Notes under the pieces: model-generated
The model's database searches: none
Seen by the model: only the letters and a program-made list of their open reading frames with translations
Told to the model about the DNA's origin: nothing
Assembly: GCA_047947185.1 (NCBI GenBank)
Contig: CP170502.1
Location: 2,604,001 to 2,668,000, forward strand
Length of the DNA stretch: 64,000 nucleotides
DNA from: JANQJA01 sp047947185
GTDB taxonomy: Bacteria; Pseudomonadota; Gammaproteobacteria; Pseudomonadales; Azotimanducaceae
Direction: 5' to 3'
Translations under genes and position numbers: made by a program
Part shown: in pieces, positions 1-8,374 of the stretch
How positions within the stretch are numbered: the stretch's first letter is position 1
Layout: each line of letters opens with the position of its first letter

Positions 1-189
1 AACGTCTGGAAGATTGAAGTTGCCGTCGGTGACAGCGTGGAAGTTGATGACGTCATCATGATCCTGGAGTCCATGAAAATGGAAATCCCGGTTGAAGCGC
101 CGGTTAAGGGGACAATCACCCAAATCCTGGTGGCAGAGAAAGATGCCGTCAAAGAAGACCAGGTGGTTGCCGTTATCGAGGTGGGCTGA
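1..189 (+). CDS. Biotin carboxyl carrier domain, 3' end of a carboxylase gene (partial)
   Basis: The window opens inside a reading frame in frame 1 that ends at TGA 187-189. The 62 visible residues form a biotinyl/lipoyl domain: the ESMKME motif at residues 23-28 carries the lysine that is normally biotinylated, and it is flanked by the usual beta-hammerhead pattern (GDSV before it, APVKGTI after it). The domain moves carboxylate between the biotin carboxylase and carboxyltransferase sites. The size and position fit either a small stand-alone carrier subunit or the C-terminus of a longer acyl-CoA/pyruvate carboxylase subunit. The start lies outside the window, so the two cannot be separated. 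Confidence 0.88.
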   Translation, partial: NVWKIEVAVGDSVEVDDVIMILESMKMEIPVEAPVKGTITQILVAEKDAVKEDQVVAVIEVG

Positions 190-818
190 CTCCCGTTCCA
201 AAACTCCCGGTCTGCCATAGATAGGGACCGGCATCAGGATCATGCAGGTTTATAGAGCAGTGGGTTAACGGGAAATCGCCACCGCCATCGCCCGAGTTTT
301 CAAGGCCTTGAAAACCCCGGTGGAGGTTGCCCCAGATGCCCGAGTGTAGCCTCATGGATTCGACGGCGTCCCCGTTAAGGGCCCACGCTCAAGTGCGCAC
401 ATGAAACGCATCATCCGACAAAGGCCAGACATTTCGACATCATCTATTCGGCTCGGCTTTGATGTGCTGCGGAGCCGCGCTGCTCTGCTCGGAAGCGCTC
501 CGGATCCCACTCCGCGGGAAGATGCCTTGAACCGCGCGATGCGGGGCGGCGATCTCTGACTGCACATCTTCCTGTTGCGAATCGAGTCCCCGTGAGTAAG
601 GTTAAGCTCTCGCGCGTGAATGCTTCATCGACAAGGAAGTACTCGACGACTGCGGCCGCCAATCGCGTCAGCGTGTACTCACCCGATCGAACAACGCAAG
701 CAACGCCTGGATAGCACGCAGGTACAGGCCGGCAGGAAGCACAGGTCAAGCGTTTTCAGATCGAGATTGGCCCGGTTTCATGCCAGTGTGGTAATGAGCC
801 GGTTCGGATCCGATGGCA
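190..818. other. Gene-free stretch between the carboxylase end and abiE; 18-bp palindrome
   Basis: I see no convincing gene here. The short open frames on the minus strand are arginine-, proline- and serine-rich and match no family I recognise; they may be decayed coding remnants. Two structural items are visible: a 6-bp inverted repeat with CCGGTC and GACCGG arms soon after the stop, which might help end transcription, and a perfect 18-bp palindrome at 297-314 (TTTTCAAGGCCTTGAAAA). The stretch is the left flank of the accessory insert carrying abiE. Confidence 0.4.
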
Positions 819-1694
819 TCAATCGCTCCTGCCGAGCTTCGCTGCAACGGTGGCGTGCGGCATGATGAATCTGGCGACGCATTCGATCACCTCAGGCAGG
901 CTGCCGGGACGAAGCGCCACGTTCTCGAGAAAAGCACTCCACTGACGCCGCTTCTGCTCATCCTCGGCGAAGGCCGGCGTAAGGGCATCCGGCAGGCCCG
1001 CCGGGATCTCGGTCTTGCGCCGTTCGAAGGTCGCGGCGATTGCGCGGGCAAGCCGGTTGTCGTCGAACGGAAACGACTGGCTGAGGAGCCAAATGTCATA
1101 GAAGTCCTTCATTCGGCTGTTCGCGCGCCCAAGCGCCACCATCGCCTGGAATTTCTCGGCGATCACCGTTTCGCGGGCGTACGCGCGCAGGCGAGGTGCA
1201 GGCAGGTTCAGGATGCACGGGTAGTCGATGACCTCAGCACCCGGCTCCAACGCGTCTCCGAATGCGACGTCGACTGTTACAGCGATACGGGCACCACTGA
1301 TCGATGCGGTCGTGCGCAGCCGCAGTCCGCCGTACTCGAGTTCCTCCCGGATCTGCTCGACACGTACCGCGTTCGAATCGAATTCGACGCCATCCTCGAC
1401 GTCTACCGCGAGAATCTCCTGGAATGCTGCAACCATCGCCTCCGGGCTTGGATCGCCGAACCCCAGCAGGTCGAGATCACGAGTAGCCCGGTGTGGGTCC
1501 GTAAACCAGCTTGTCAGCAGCATCGCGCCCTTGAGCACGAATCGGTCCGAGAACGCCGACGTGCTGAGACGGTAAAGCAGGCGTTCCAACGCATAGCGGG
1601 TGAGAATCAGTTCGAAACTCTGTCCCGTTTCTCGGGAGAGATTCTGCAGGCGCGCCCGAACGGAGGCGCCGACGTTTCTGATCTCTCTAGGCAC
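819..1694 (-). CDS. abiEii: AbiEii-type nucleotidyltransferase toxin
   Basis: A 291-residue protein of the AbiEii/AbiGii family, the toxin half of the type IV AbiE system, which acts as a nucleotidyltransferase and can abort phage infection. The nucleotidyltransferase core is visible: VLKGAMLL at residues 53-60, then RDLDLLG at 72-78 with the metal-binding aspartates. The family's second conserved block follows (AEKFQAMV at 179-186 and RMKDFYDIW at 194-202). The start is GTG at 1694. It overlaps the antitoxin stop by 8 bp, which is the usual coupled order with antitoxin first. All key motifs look intact, so the toxin is probably functional. The acceptor is not evident from sequence; characterised AbiEii-type (MenT) enzymes modify tRNA or use NTPs. 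Confidence 0.9.
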   Translation of the reverse strand: MPREIRNVGASVRARLQNLSRETGQSFELILTRYALERLLYRLSTSAFSDRFVLKGAMLLTSWFTDPHRATRDLDLLGFGDPSPEAMVAAFQEILAVDVEDGVEFDSNAVRVEQIREELEYGGLRLRTTASISGARIAVTVDVAFGDALEPGAEVIDYPCILNLPAPRLRAYARETVIAEKFQAMVALGRANSRMKDFYDIWLLSQSFPFDDNRLARAIAATFERRKTEIPAGLPDALTPAFAEDEQKRRQWSAFLENVALRPGSLPEVIECVARFIMPHATVAAKLGRSD

Positions 1695-2304
1695 TGGCGG
1701 TCAGTGCCTCGAGATACGGCCGCACGACTGTGGACACCCCGCCTTTCTCGGCTTGACGAGCGATTTCCGCCGGAGTCGCCTTGCGTTGCCTCAGCGCCTC
1801 CCGAAGCCCCTCGATCGCGACAGACTGACCCACTTTTCCGCGATGTCGGAAGCAATCTGCCACCGTCCTGGCCACGTCAAAGACTTTCACCGACACGCCT
1901 TCTATTACGTGTGTCTCGATGCCCTCCCTCAGCAGGCTGTCTGTGAAACGCACAATACGGATGCCCGTACCGCTGCGGTGCGGCGCCCAGTCCTTGAGTC
2001 CGATCGCCATCCAGACTTTTGGCGGTAGCTGGTCGGTCAGGCCATGGAATGCCAGAGCCGAGACGAGACACACGATACCCTTGGGCACCCGCTTCGCGGC
2101 CTCCGCCAGGCTGTGATTGGGGTCGAGGTCGGCATCTGGCAGCTGATAGACGCCCCGCGACAGGCGGATGACTTCGCCGGCACGCTCCATACGACTCATT
2201 GTCGCCGCGGTCACGCCGGCCTCGCGCAGCTCGAGCAGGCGCATGATTCCGTGCTTATTCAGCAAGGTTTGGGCGAGCTCACGCTGCGTTCGGCGCTTTA
2301 CCAT
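1687..2304 (-). CDS. abiEi: AbiEi-type antitoxin / autoregulator
   Basis: A 205-residue antitoxin upstream of and overlapping the toxin. Residues 1-70 look like the winged-helix N-terminal domain (TLLNKHGIMRLLELREAGVT, then RLSRGVYQLP). The rest resembles the AbiEi C-terminal domain, with VSALAFHGLTDQLP and the block KVFDVARTVADCF. The frame is open further upstream, but I chose ATG 2304 because the protein then begins MVKRRTQ directly before the helix-turn-helix, and because the operator repeats occupy 2305-2353. AbiEi proteins neutralise the toxin and repress their own promoter by binding inverted repeats, and such repeats are present here. Confidence 0.88.
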   Translation of the reverse strand: MVKRRTQRELAQTLLNKHGIMRLLELREAGVTAATMSRMERAGEVIRLSRGVYQLPDADLDPNHSLAEAAKRVPKGIVCLVSALAFHGLTDQLPPKVWMAIGLKDWAPHRSGTGIRIVRFTDSLLREGIETHVIEGVSVKVFDVARTVADCFRHRGKVGQSVAIEGLREALRQRKATPAEIARQAEKGGVSTVVRPYLEALTASA

Positions 2305-2353
2305 TGATACAAATACTCGATATGTAGATCCTGGACACCGAGGATTTGTATCA
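2305..2353 (-). promoter_or_regulatory. abiE operator: inverted repeat upstream of the antitoxin
   Basis: TGATACAAAT at 2305-2314 and its exact reverse complement at 2344-2353 form two half-sites. The match extends to CTCG after one mismatched base in each arm, giving about 15 bp per arm. One arm touches the abiEi start codon. Known AbiEi antitoxins repress their operon by binding paired inverted repeats in this position, so autoregulation is the likely role. Confidence 0.7.
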
Positions 2354-2480
2354 TTTATTCGCACGACGCGCCACCTTAACGACCACTTGACGGCGGATGT
2401 TGGATCAATTGAGCACCGTAACACAGGAACAAGACACAAACCTGGTACCGCCCTCGCTGACTGACAGTAGCGAGGGCCCG

Positions 2481-2747
2481 GTCAGTCGAGAAGCGCTATA
2501 CAAGATGGACTGGCCCGGGCCACCCACTCGAGTGGACGCGGGACGGAGCCCTGCCGAAGCGGAACCGATCCCTCCCGAAGCCACCCAGACCGGGTTAGAC
2601 AAGGCTATCGCCTTTGCGGACGAACTTTTCCTGGCTCTGGAGGCCAGGGACCATCGCGTGGTCATCGCACCCAACGCTGAGCGACTCCATCGCGCGGATG
2701 TGGACGAACGGGAGAAACCCGGGAGAGAAGAACCCCGGGAGAAAAAC
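2481..2747 (+). pseudogene. Remnant of a conserved hypothetical protein, internally deleted and truncated
   Basis: The plus strand encodes two pieces of protein-like sequence that recall one family of uncharacterised bacterial proteins. The first is an N-terminal block, VSREALYKMDWPGPPTRV, resembling a typical 'REALYE.VW..P...V' opening. After a short, poor linker comes a C-terminal-type block containing DKAIAFADELFLALEARDHR and VDEREKP. The part that should separate them is missing, and the frame then runs into the antisense of the crotonase gene near 2750 without its expected C-terminus. I read this as a decayed gene cut off at the boundary of the accessory insert. The family assignment comes from memory of the motif pattern only. 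Confidence 0.42.
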
Positions 2748-2750
2748 CAG

Positions 2751-3539
2751 CTAGTTGCCCCTGAATTCGGGATCCCGCTTCTCAAAAAACGCGGCTATAC
2801 CCTCGCGCCGGTCTTCGGTCGATGCTGTCAGCATGTTCTGGTCGGTGTCCATGTGCATGATGGCATCATCCATGGCGCTGCTGACGGCGTTGATACTCTG
2901 CTTGATCATCTGGGTCGCAATCGGGGGTTGCGCGGCGTAACGCCTGGCCATCTGCATGGCAGCCCTGTCCAGTTCTTCCCGTGGTACCACTTCATCCAGA
3001 AAGCCCCAGTTGAGCAGGGTTTCCGCCTGCTCGTGCTGGCCCAGCATGATCATCCGCTTGGCGCGGGCGGGGCCAATCAGGCGCACGCAGAGCGGCAGGG
3101 AGCGCCACATCAGATTGATCCCGAGATTTACCTCGGGGTAGCCGCAGAAGCAGTCATCGCTGCCAATACGAAAATCACAGGCTGTCGGAATACAGGCGCC
3201 GCCACCCAGCGCAGCACCCTGGATTGCACAGATAGTGACCTGGTTGATGTCCAGGATAGCGCGGATCATGCGGGCGCCAAGGCCAGTCTGGCGGCGCTGC
3301 ATCAGCAGAGAGGTTGCGGTTTCTCGCCGGGGCTGCTTCAGGTCTGCCCCCGCGCTGAAATGTTTACCCTCGCCCCGGAAGATCACCACCCGCGTCTGCT
3401 CGTCATCCAGGAACGATCGTGCGGCCGTTTCCAGTTCCTGCATGATGCCGGTGTTGAGGGCGTTGGCAGCCGCGGGACGATTCAGGGTCACGGTGGCAAT
3501 TTGCCCCTCCCGGTCAACCACAATATCGTTGAATGACAT
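2751..3539 (-). CDS. Enoyl-CoA hydratase/isomerase (crotonase) family protein
   Basis: A 262-residue crotonase-fold enzyme. The oxyanion-hole and CoA-binding signatures are clear: HFSAGADL near residue 60 and GAALGGGACIPTACDFRIG near 110. A second acidic residue is kept in GYPEVNLGI. In classical enoyl-CoA hydratase the first catalytic glutamate follows GGG one residue later (GGGCE). Here that position is cysteine (GGGAC), so simple hydration with two glutamates is doubtful and an isomerase or other crotonase reaction is possible. The start codon overlaps the DUF4340 stop by one base (TGATG), so the gene is translationally coupled to the ABC operon upstream. Confidence 0.88.
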   Translation of the reverse strand: MSFNDIVVDREGQIATVTLNRPAAANALNTGIMQELETAARSFLDDEQTRVVIFRGEGKHFSAGADLKQPRRETATSLLMQRRQTGLGARMIRAILDINQVTICAIQGAALGGGACIPTACDFRIGSDDCFCGYPEVNLGINLMWRSLPLCVRLIGPARAKRMIMLGQHEQAETLLNWGFLDEVVPREELDRAAMQMARRYAAQPPIATQMIKQSINAVSSAMDDAIMHMDTDQNMLTASTEDRREGIAAFFEKRDPEFRGN

Positions 3540-4534
3540 CAGTCTTCCTCGCTGGTCTGTTCCTCAGCCTCACTGCGGATCATGTCTTTCATGGACTTCC
3601 GGAACTGGCTGAAGGTGTATTCCGCGACCCTGAACTGGTAGTTCCCGGCAACCGCTCCGATGACTTCCGACGAGTCTCCCTCGCCGGCAGTTTCGTCGAT
3701 CTGCAACCAGTAGTCAGCGTTTTCCGTTTTACCCGTGACCTGAATTGTCCCGCCATCGGTGAGTGTAAATGTGGCGGTGATGTCGGGGTTCCAGGGCTGG
3801 CCTCCCCGCTGCCGAACATCGGTGGCACGCAGGTTAACCAGCGCACGCGAGAGTGTATTGGCAACCGTCGCGTATTGCAGTTCCGCGCCAGACGGGAGGT
3901 TCTCAACGGTAAAATCCCCACTTTCGCTGTCCCGGGTGACAAGTAACTCACCCTCCGGATTCACATGCCGGACACTGGCGACACGCTCCGCATCCAGGTT
4001 CAGTGCCACTGGCCGAATCCAGGCAGACGGTGCCGCCGACGGTTTCGTCTGCCGGGTGACCAGCCAGACCTGGTTGTCATCGGGGAACCGCGCAAAAATG
4101 CCCTGGCCTGCCTCGGATTCATTGCCAAACAGGAGTGCAAACGAATCAGTACCGGCGGCGGCCCTGACCAGTACTGCATCGCTGGCAGCTTCGTCCAGCC
4201 CCGTTACGCCAAGCAGCGCGTGGTTTTCCGCGCGTGCCGTTTTCTGCTCAATGAACCTGGCCTCGGCCATCCCACGGACCAGTTCGCTTAACTTGTCAAA
4301 GTCAGCGGGATAGTCGGCGCGCTCGGACACCACCCAGGCGCTGTCTTGCCGGACCAGCGTCGTGCTGGCATCGGGGGAGGCAAGCTCAATTTTATCCAGT
4401 TGTGCCAGACGTGCCTCAAGGCCAGGAAAGACGCGTTGCTCGCCCGCTTCGTTCTCACCCTCGCGGGTAAACGCTACCGCCAGGACCATCACCAGTATGG
4501 CCAGGCCGAGGACCGTGATCAGTTTGAAGTTCAT
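3539..4534 (-). CDS. DUF4340 domain protein of a Gld-type ABC operon
   Basis: A 331-residue protein with one N-terminal membrane helix (residues about 5-24) followed by a soluble, presumably periplasmic region and an acidic tail. Features such as VRQDSAWVVSERADYPADF and the repeated 'LLVTRDSESGDF' type strand fit the DUF4340 family, which is habitually encoded after gldG-like genes. Its role is unknown; an auxiliary function to the ABC exporter is inferred from conserved gene order. It begins one base after the GldG-like stop and overlaps the crotonase start. Confidence 0.82.
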   Translation of the reverse strand: MNFKLITVLGLAILVMVLAVAFTREGENEAGEQRVFPGLEARLAQLDKIELASPDASTTLVRQDSAWVVSERADYPADFDKLSELVRGMAEARFIEQKTARAENHALLGVTGLDEAASDAVLVRAAAGTDSFALLFGNESEAGQGIFARFPDDNQVWLVTRQTKPSAAPSAWIRPVALNLDAERVASVRHVNPEGELLVTRDSESGDFTVENLPSGAELQYATVANTLSRALVNLRATDVRQRGGQPWNPDITATFTLTDGGTIQVTGKTENADYWLQIDETAGEGDSSEVIGAVAGNYQFRVAEYTFSQFRKSMKDMIRSEAEEQTSEED

Positions 4535-4535
4535 G

Positions 4536-6380
4536 TCAGGACGCCTCCTTTCTCATCCGCACATAGTTGAGCGCCAGCAGGAGCAGGGTCAGCAGCAGGG
4601 GTACCAGGAAAATATTGAGAAACTTGAGCGTGCTGCCCAGTGATTCTATGTCCTTGTCCAGCTGGTGCCGGACGTCGCGCAATTCCTTGCGAATCCGGAT
4701 CTTTTCAGCCTGGAACTGGTCCAGCGCGGCTTCCTGTTCAGGCGACAGGCTGAGCAGGCTGTTTTCCGTGCGTTCGGACTCAAGCTCGGCAAGTTTGCGT
4801 TCGGTTTCAGAGAGCTGTGCCTGCAGGTCATTGGCACTCTCGAGATACTGCGCTTCTGCCTCACGCCGCAGGTCCTGGACCACGTCGAACGGCCTGGTAA
4901 ACCGGCCCCGGCTGCGCACGCTGATGAGGGAACTGCTGCCGGCAAGGTTATCAACCGCATTAACGGCAAAATCCCCGTTATTGGCCCAGGGACTTGCTAT
5001 CCGCTGACCAAAAAAGTTCTGCACCTGCACCCAGAGGCGGTCAGAGAGGATGTCTGTATCCGCGACGATGATGACGTTCAGATCATCCGTGGACGACAGT
5101 GGCGGCACCTCGGACACACCGGGCGCTTCCGCGAAAGCTGACGTTGCCCGTCCGGACAGCCTCGCTGCCACCAGGTAAACCTCACCGGTCGGCGTAAAGT
5201 CCCGACTCAGGTCTTCCGGACTTGCCATGAACTGCAGCCGTGCGGCATCAATGGGCGCAGCAAAACTGCTCGAGGATAACAGCGGCGTCAGCACAATACC
5301 GTCAACAGGCACCGGGTCGAGAATGCCAGCCGAGGCCAGGTTGATGTTCTCCAGTGCCGAAGTCACCACGTCATCCACGGACGTATTGGCAGGGCCAAAA
5401 CCCAGGATCCCCAGGTGGCGAACCGGTTGACCGCCCGCCCCGGTACTGACCGACAGTGCGGTATCCGCATCACCCAGGATTTTGTCCAGTCGCAGTTTGA
5501 CGCCCCAGCTTTCGGTAAGCCGGTTCAGGTCTGAGCCCTGCCCGGGTGGCGCCGGCATCATGGGGTTGGGCTGCGCCGGCCGATCCATTTCCGCCAGCGG
5601 GTCAACAAATGCCAGCAGGCGGCCACCCCGCATGACAAACTGGTCGATGGCAAAGAGCGTTTCTTCGGACAGTTCTTTGGGGTGCACCAGCATCAGCACG
5701 CCAATATCCGCATCAATTTCCGTCGCGGCCATGTCCAGGTTGCGGATATCAAACATGCTGCCCAACTGGTCAACCACAACCCATGCCGGTGTGGGCTGGA
5801 ACGTCTGCATGTTGATATCACCCTGTATCTTGATCGAAGACATCAACCCCACAACCGGCTTCACCGGACTTGCCAGGGACTGCACCAGACGCGACACCTC
5901 ATACTCCAGGAAAGCTTCCTTGTCGGGCTGAAAAAAGGCGATAACTTCCTGGTTATCCAGTGCATTGGTACCGGCCAGTCCAAAATACAGGTCGTCACCT
6001 GTGCCCACGGGAACAGCCTGCAGGCCAAAGGCGGCGGCCCGATCCTCGTCGTCACTGAAGGGTTCCGGGTCAATGACACTGAGGCGGATCTTTCCGTTCG
6101 ACAGTGATTCGTATTGCGTCAGCAGTTCCCGAACACGCTGTGCATATGCCCGCAGCGCGGTCAGGTCACGGCTGGCCGTGTCGGAAAAAAAGAAATACAG
6201 GTTGATAGGCTCGTCAACTGTCTCGATGATCTGCCGGCTGCCCTCCGACAGCGTGTAAAGCCCACCTTCGGTCAGGTCCAGCTTCACGCCGCTCAGCAGC
6301 ACGTTATTAAACAGAGAGAAAACCAGGAAAGCGGCTGCCACCAGCGCCAGGCCCGCACCAGAGTAGAATCGTTTGCTCAT
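4536..6380 (-). CDS. GldG-like ABC transporter auxiliary protein
   Basis: A 614-residue protein with an N-terminal membrane anchor (about residues 8-30), a long periplasmic region of the GldG/ABC-auxiliary type (LDLTEGGLYTLSEGSRQII, then INLYFFFSD), a glutamate-rich coiled coil at about 510-575 (ETERKLAELESERTE onward), and a C-terminal membrane helix (FLVPLLLTLLLLALNYV). The family partners the GldA ATPase and GldF permease. In Bacteroidetes the set is linked to gliding, while in Proteobacteria its substrate is unknown. The stop and the next start are separated by a single base, as are the genes before it. Confidence 0.88.
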   Translation of the reverse strand: MSKRFYSGAGLALVAAAFLVFSLFNNVLLSGVKLDLTEGGLYTLSEGSRQIIETVDEPINLYFFFSDTASRDLTALRAYAQRVRELLTQYESLSNGKIRLSVIDPEPFSDDEDRAAAFGLQAVPVGTGDDLYFGLAGTNALDNQEVIAFFQPDKEAFLEYEVSRLVQSLASPVKPVVGLMSSIKIQGDINMQTFQPTPAWVVVDQLGSMFDIRNLDMAATEIDADIGVLMLVHPKELSEETLFAIDQFVMRGGRLLAFVDPLAEMDRPAQPNPMMPAPPGQGSDLNRLTESWGVKLRLDKILGDADTALSVSTGAGGQPVRHLGILGFGPANTSVDDVVTSALENINLASAGILDPVPVDGIVLTPLLSSSSFAAPIDAARLQFMASPEDLSRDFTPTGEVYLVAARLSGRATSAFAEAPGVSEVPPLSSTDDLNVIIVADTDILSDRLWVQVQNFFGQRIASPWANNGDFAVNAVDNLAGSSSLISVRSRGRFTRPFDVVQDLRREAEAQYLESANDLQAQLSETERKLAELESERTENSLLSLSPEQEAALDQFQAEKIRIRKELRDVRHQLDKDIESLGSTLKFLNIFLVPLLLTLLLLALNYVRMRKEAS

Positions 6381-6381
6381 G

Positions 6382-7116
6382 TCAGTTCGCCTGTTTCATT
6401 TCAACAACAATGGTGGTTGCGGCAAGCCAGGCCGCAATCAGGGAAAGGAAAAACAGAATATCGGTGAGGCTGAGCACACCTTTTGATATGGACGAGAAAT
6501 GGGTCAGGAAGCTCAGGCTCGCCAGCGTGTCCAGCAGCAGCGAGGGCAGCCACGCCTTGAACAGGTTCTGCACCAGCGGGAAGCCTGCCAGGATAAACAG
6601 GAGGCAGACAGTGCCACAGGCTATAAACGCAATCACCTGACTCTTGCTGAGCGCTGACATGCAGGAACCAATGGACAAAAATGCACCTGCCATCAGCCAA
6701 CTGCCAACATAACTGGTGAATATTACGCCGTTGTCGGGCTCACCCAGGTAATTCACCGTAAGCCAGAGCGGAAACGTCAGGATCAACGCAAGCCCGGCAA
6801 ACAGCCATGCCGCGAGAAACTTGCCGAGTACGGCCGCCAGGCGGGTGACGGGCAAGGTCATCAACAGTTCGATGGTCCCTGACTTTCGCTCCTCCGACCA
6901 GAGGCGCATCGAGATTGCGGGCACAAGAAAGAGATAAAGCCAGGGATGGAAACTGAAGAAAGGTGTCAGGTCTGCCTGCTCGCGCTCGAAAAAGTTACCG
7001 AGATAGAAGGTAAAGACGCCAGAGAGGACCAGGAAGATAAAGATGAAGACATAAGCCAGTGGCGTTGCAAAATAGCTGGCCAATTCACGCTTCAGAATGA
7101 CGCTGACTCCGCTCAT
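6382..7116 (-). CDS. ABC-2 type permease, GldF-like
   Basis: A 244-residue integral membrane protein with about six hydrophobic helices. The N-terminal motif SVILKRELASYFATPLAYVF and the loop RLWSEERKSGTIELLMTLPV are the standard ABC-2 permease signatures seen in GldF and NosY-like proteins. Its start overlaps the ATPase stop by 4 bp (ATGA). It forms the membrane pore with the ATPase from 7113-8051. No evidence in the window indicates the transported substrate. Confidence 0.9.
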   Translation of the reverse strand: MSGVSVILKRELASYFATPLAYVFIFIFLVLSGVFTFYLGNFFEREQADLTPFFSFHPWLYLFLVPAISMRLWSEERKSGTIELLMTLPVTRLAAVLGKFLAAWLFAGLALILTFPLWLTVNYLGEPDNGVIFTSYVGSWLMAGAFLSIGSCMSALSKSQVIAFIACGTVCLLFILAGFPLVQNLFKAWLPSLLLDTLASLSFLTHFSSISKGVLSLTDILFFLSLIAAWLAATTIVVEMKQAN

Positions 7117-8051
7117 GCTGCTACCCCCTCTGTCACCTGGCGAAAGACCTCATCAAGGCGCCCTTTTTCCTGGTAGATGCCGCGAATGCCCAGTGAATTG
7201 TCCTGTGCCAGCGCACTCAGGTCTGACAGCACATCACCCTCCGTCCCGGCCCTGAAAGCCGTCACTTCCAGCCCGTCCGCTGATGTTTCAACCGCACCAA
7301 CACTCGGGATGGCATCAAGCCTTGGCACCAGGGCCTGCGCACGTTCGGCATCAACCAGCCGCAGGGTTACCGCACCGTGATAACGCGACTGCTCCTCGAG
7401 TTCCGATGGTCTGCAATCCGATACAATCCGGCCGGACGAGATAATCAGGGCCCGGGTACACACAGCCGTCACTTCCTCGAGAATATGCGTGGAAATGATC
7501 ACGATCTTGTCGCGCGACAGGCTCCGGATCATTTCCCTGACCTGGTGCTTCTGGTTGGGATCCAGGCCATCCGTGGGTTCGTCCAGGATCAGCAGTTTCG
7601 GATCGTGAATGATTGCCTGGGCGAGACCCACGCGCCGCTTGAAACCCTTTGACAAGGTTTCAATGCGCTGGTCCAGCACCTTGCCGAGCGACATGGTTGC
7701 CACCACGCTCTCCACCCGCTGGGCCCGGGTTGTACCCCGCAAGCCCCGGACCTCCGCAATAAAGTTGAGGAAGGTGCGGGGTGTCATTTCCTCGTAGCAG
7801 GGTGCCCCTTCTGGCAGGTAACCGATCATCTTCTGCGCAAGAATCGTATCTTTCTCAATATCACAGCCCCAGATTCGGACACTGCCGGAGGTCGGGGCCA
7901 GAAAGCCGGTTATCACCTTCATGGTGGTGCTCTTGCCAGCACCGTTTGGCCCAAGGAATCCGAGGATCTCACCCGGGCTTACACTAAACGTAATGTCATC
8001 TACCGCGTTGAGCGCACCAAAGCTCTTCCGCAAATGATCGATTTCAATCAT
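7113..8051 (-). CDS. ABC transporter ATPase, GldA-like
   Basis: A 312-residue nucleotide-binding subunit and the first gene of the four-gene Gld-type operon. Walker A is GPNGAGKST (residues about 34-42), the signature region is LSKGFKRRVGLAQA, and Walker B is KLLILDEPTDGLDP, followed by the H-loop STHILEE. The roughly 90-residue C-terminal extension is typical of drug/GldA-type exporters. ATG at 8051 is preceded by a purine-rich AAGGGGG ribosome site. The operon reads ATPase, permease, GldG-like, DUF4340, crotonase with overlaps or 1-nt gaps, so all are probably on one message. Confidence 0.92.
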   Translation of the reverse strand: MIEIDHLRKSFGALNAVDDITFSVSPGEILGFLGPNGAGKSTTMKVITGFLAPTSGSVRIWGCDIEKDTILAQKMIGYLPEGAPCYEEMTPRTFLNFIAEVRGLRGTTRAQRVESVVATMSLGKVLDQRIETLSKGFKRRVGLAQAIIHDPKLLILDEPTDGLDPNQKHQVREMIRSLSRDKIVIISTHILEEVTAVCTRALIISSGRIVSDCRPSELEEQSRYHGAVTLRLVDAERAQALVPRLDAIPSVGAVETSADGLEVTAFRAGTEGDVLSDLSALAQDNSLGIRGIYQEKGRLDEVFRQVTEGVAA

Positions 8052-8210
8052 TCGGCCCCCTTGTTGTCAGATTGGGTTTATTACTGTCCCGCTGCGGGAA
8101 CGGCAGTATAGACAATCGTTCGAAGAATTTTCTCCACAATAGAACCTTTTTCGCTGCAGGTGCTACTCAATATTCACTACCGGGGGAGAAAGACGTTCGG
8201 CCGGGGGGGA

Positions 8211-8315
8211 GAAGCCTGCAGCAGCTTTACTGTCAGGGGACCAGAAATCAGGAGCAGGAGCGGCACGGGTTCGCTTCAGGATTGATTCGGGGGGGACAGT
8301 TTTGCTGCAGGCTTC
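8211..8315. repeat. 13-bp perfect inverted repeat with 79-nt interior
   Basis: GAAGCCTGCAGCA at 8211-8223 and its exact reverse complement at 8303-8315 enclose 79 nt that contain runs of G and no convincing gene. A long-armed hairpin in RNA or a small non-autonomous element are both possible. The region 8052-8374 otherwise holds only the upstream side of the Gld operon, and I see no reliable reading frame in it. Confidence 0.55.
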
Positions 8316-8374
8316 GTTTTTCTGCAGGACGCCCTAGTTGCCAGGAGGCGCTATTTGCCGTCCACTCAAACCGC

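Noticed and set aside
444..749. Minus-strand frame of 101 codons left of abiE
   Set aside because: No ribosome site, atypical composition and no recognisable family; kept only as possible decay.
190..2750. Integrative element with integrase or att sites around abiE
   Set aside because: No integrase, transposase or clear direct repeats were found at either edge; only the gene content suggests insertion.
2405..2785. Minus-strand frame of 126 codons upstream of the crotonase
   Set aside because: It is serine/arginine-rich and antisense to the better-supported decayed gene; no family match.
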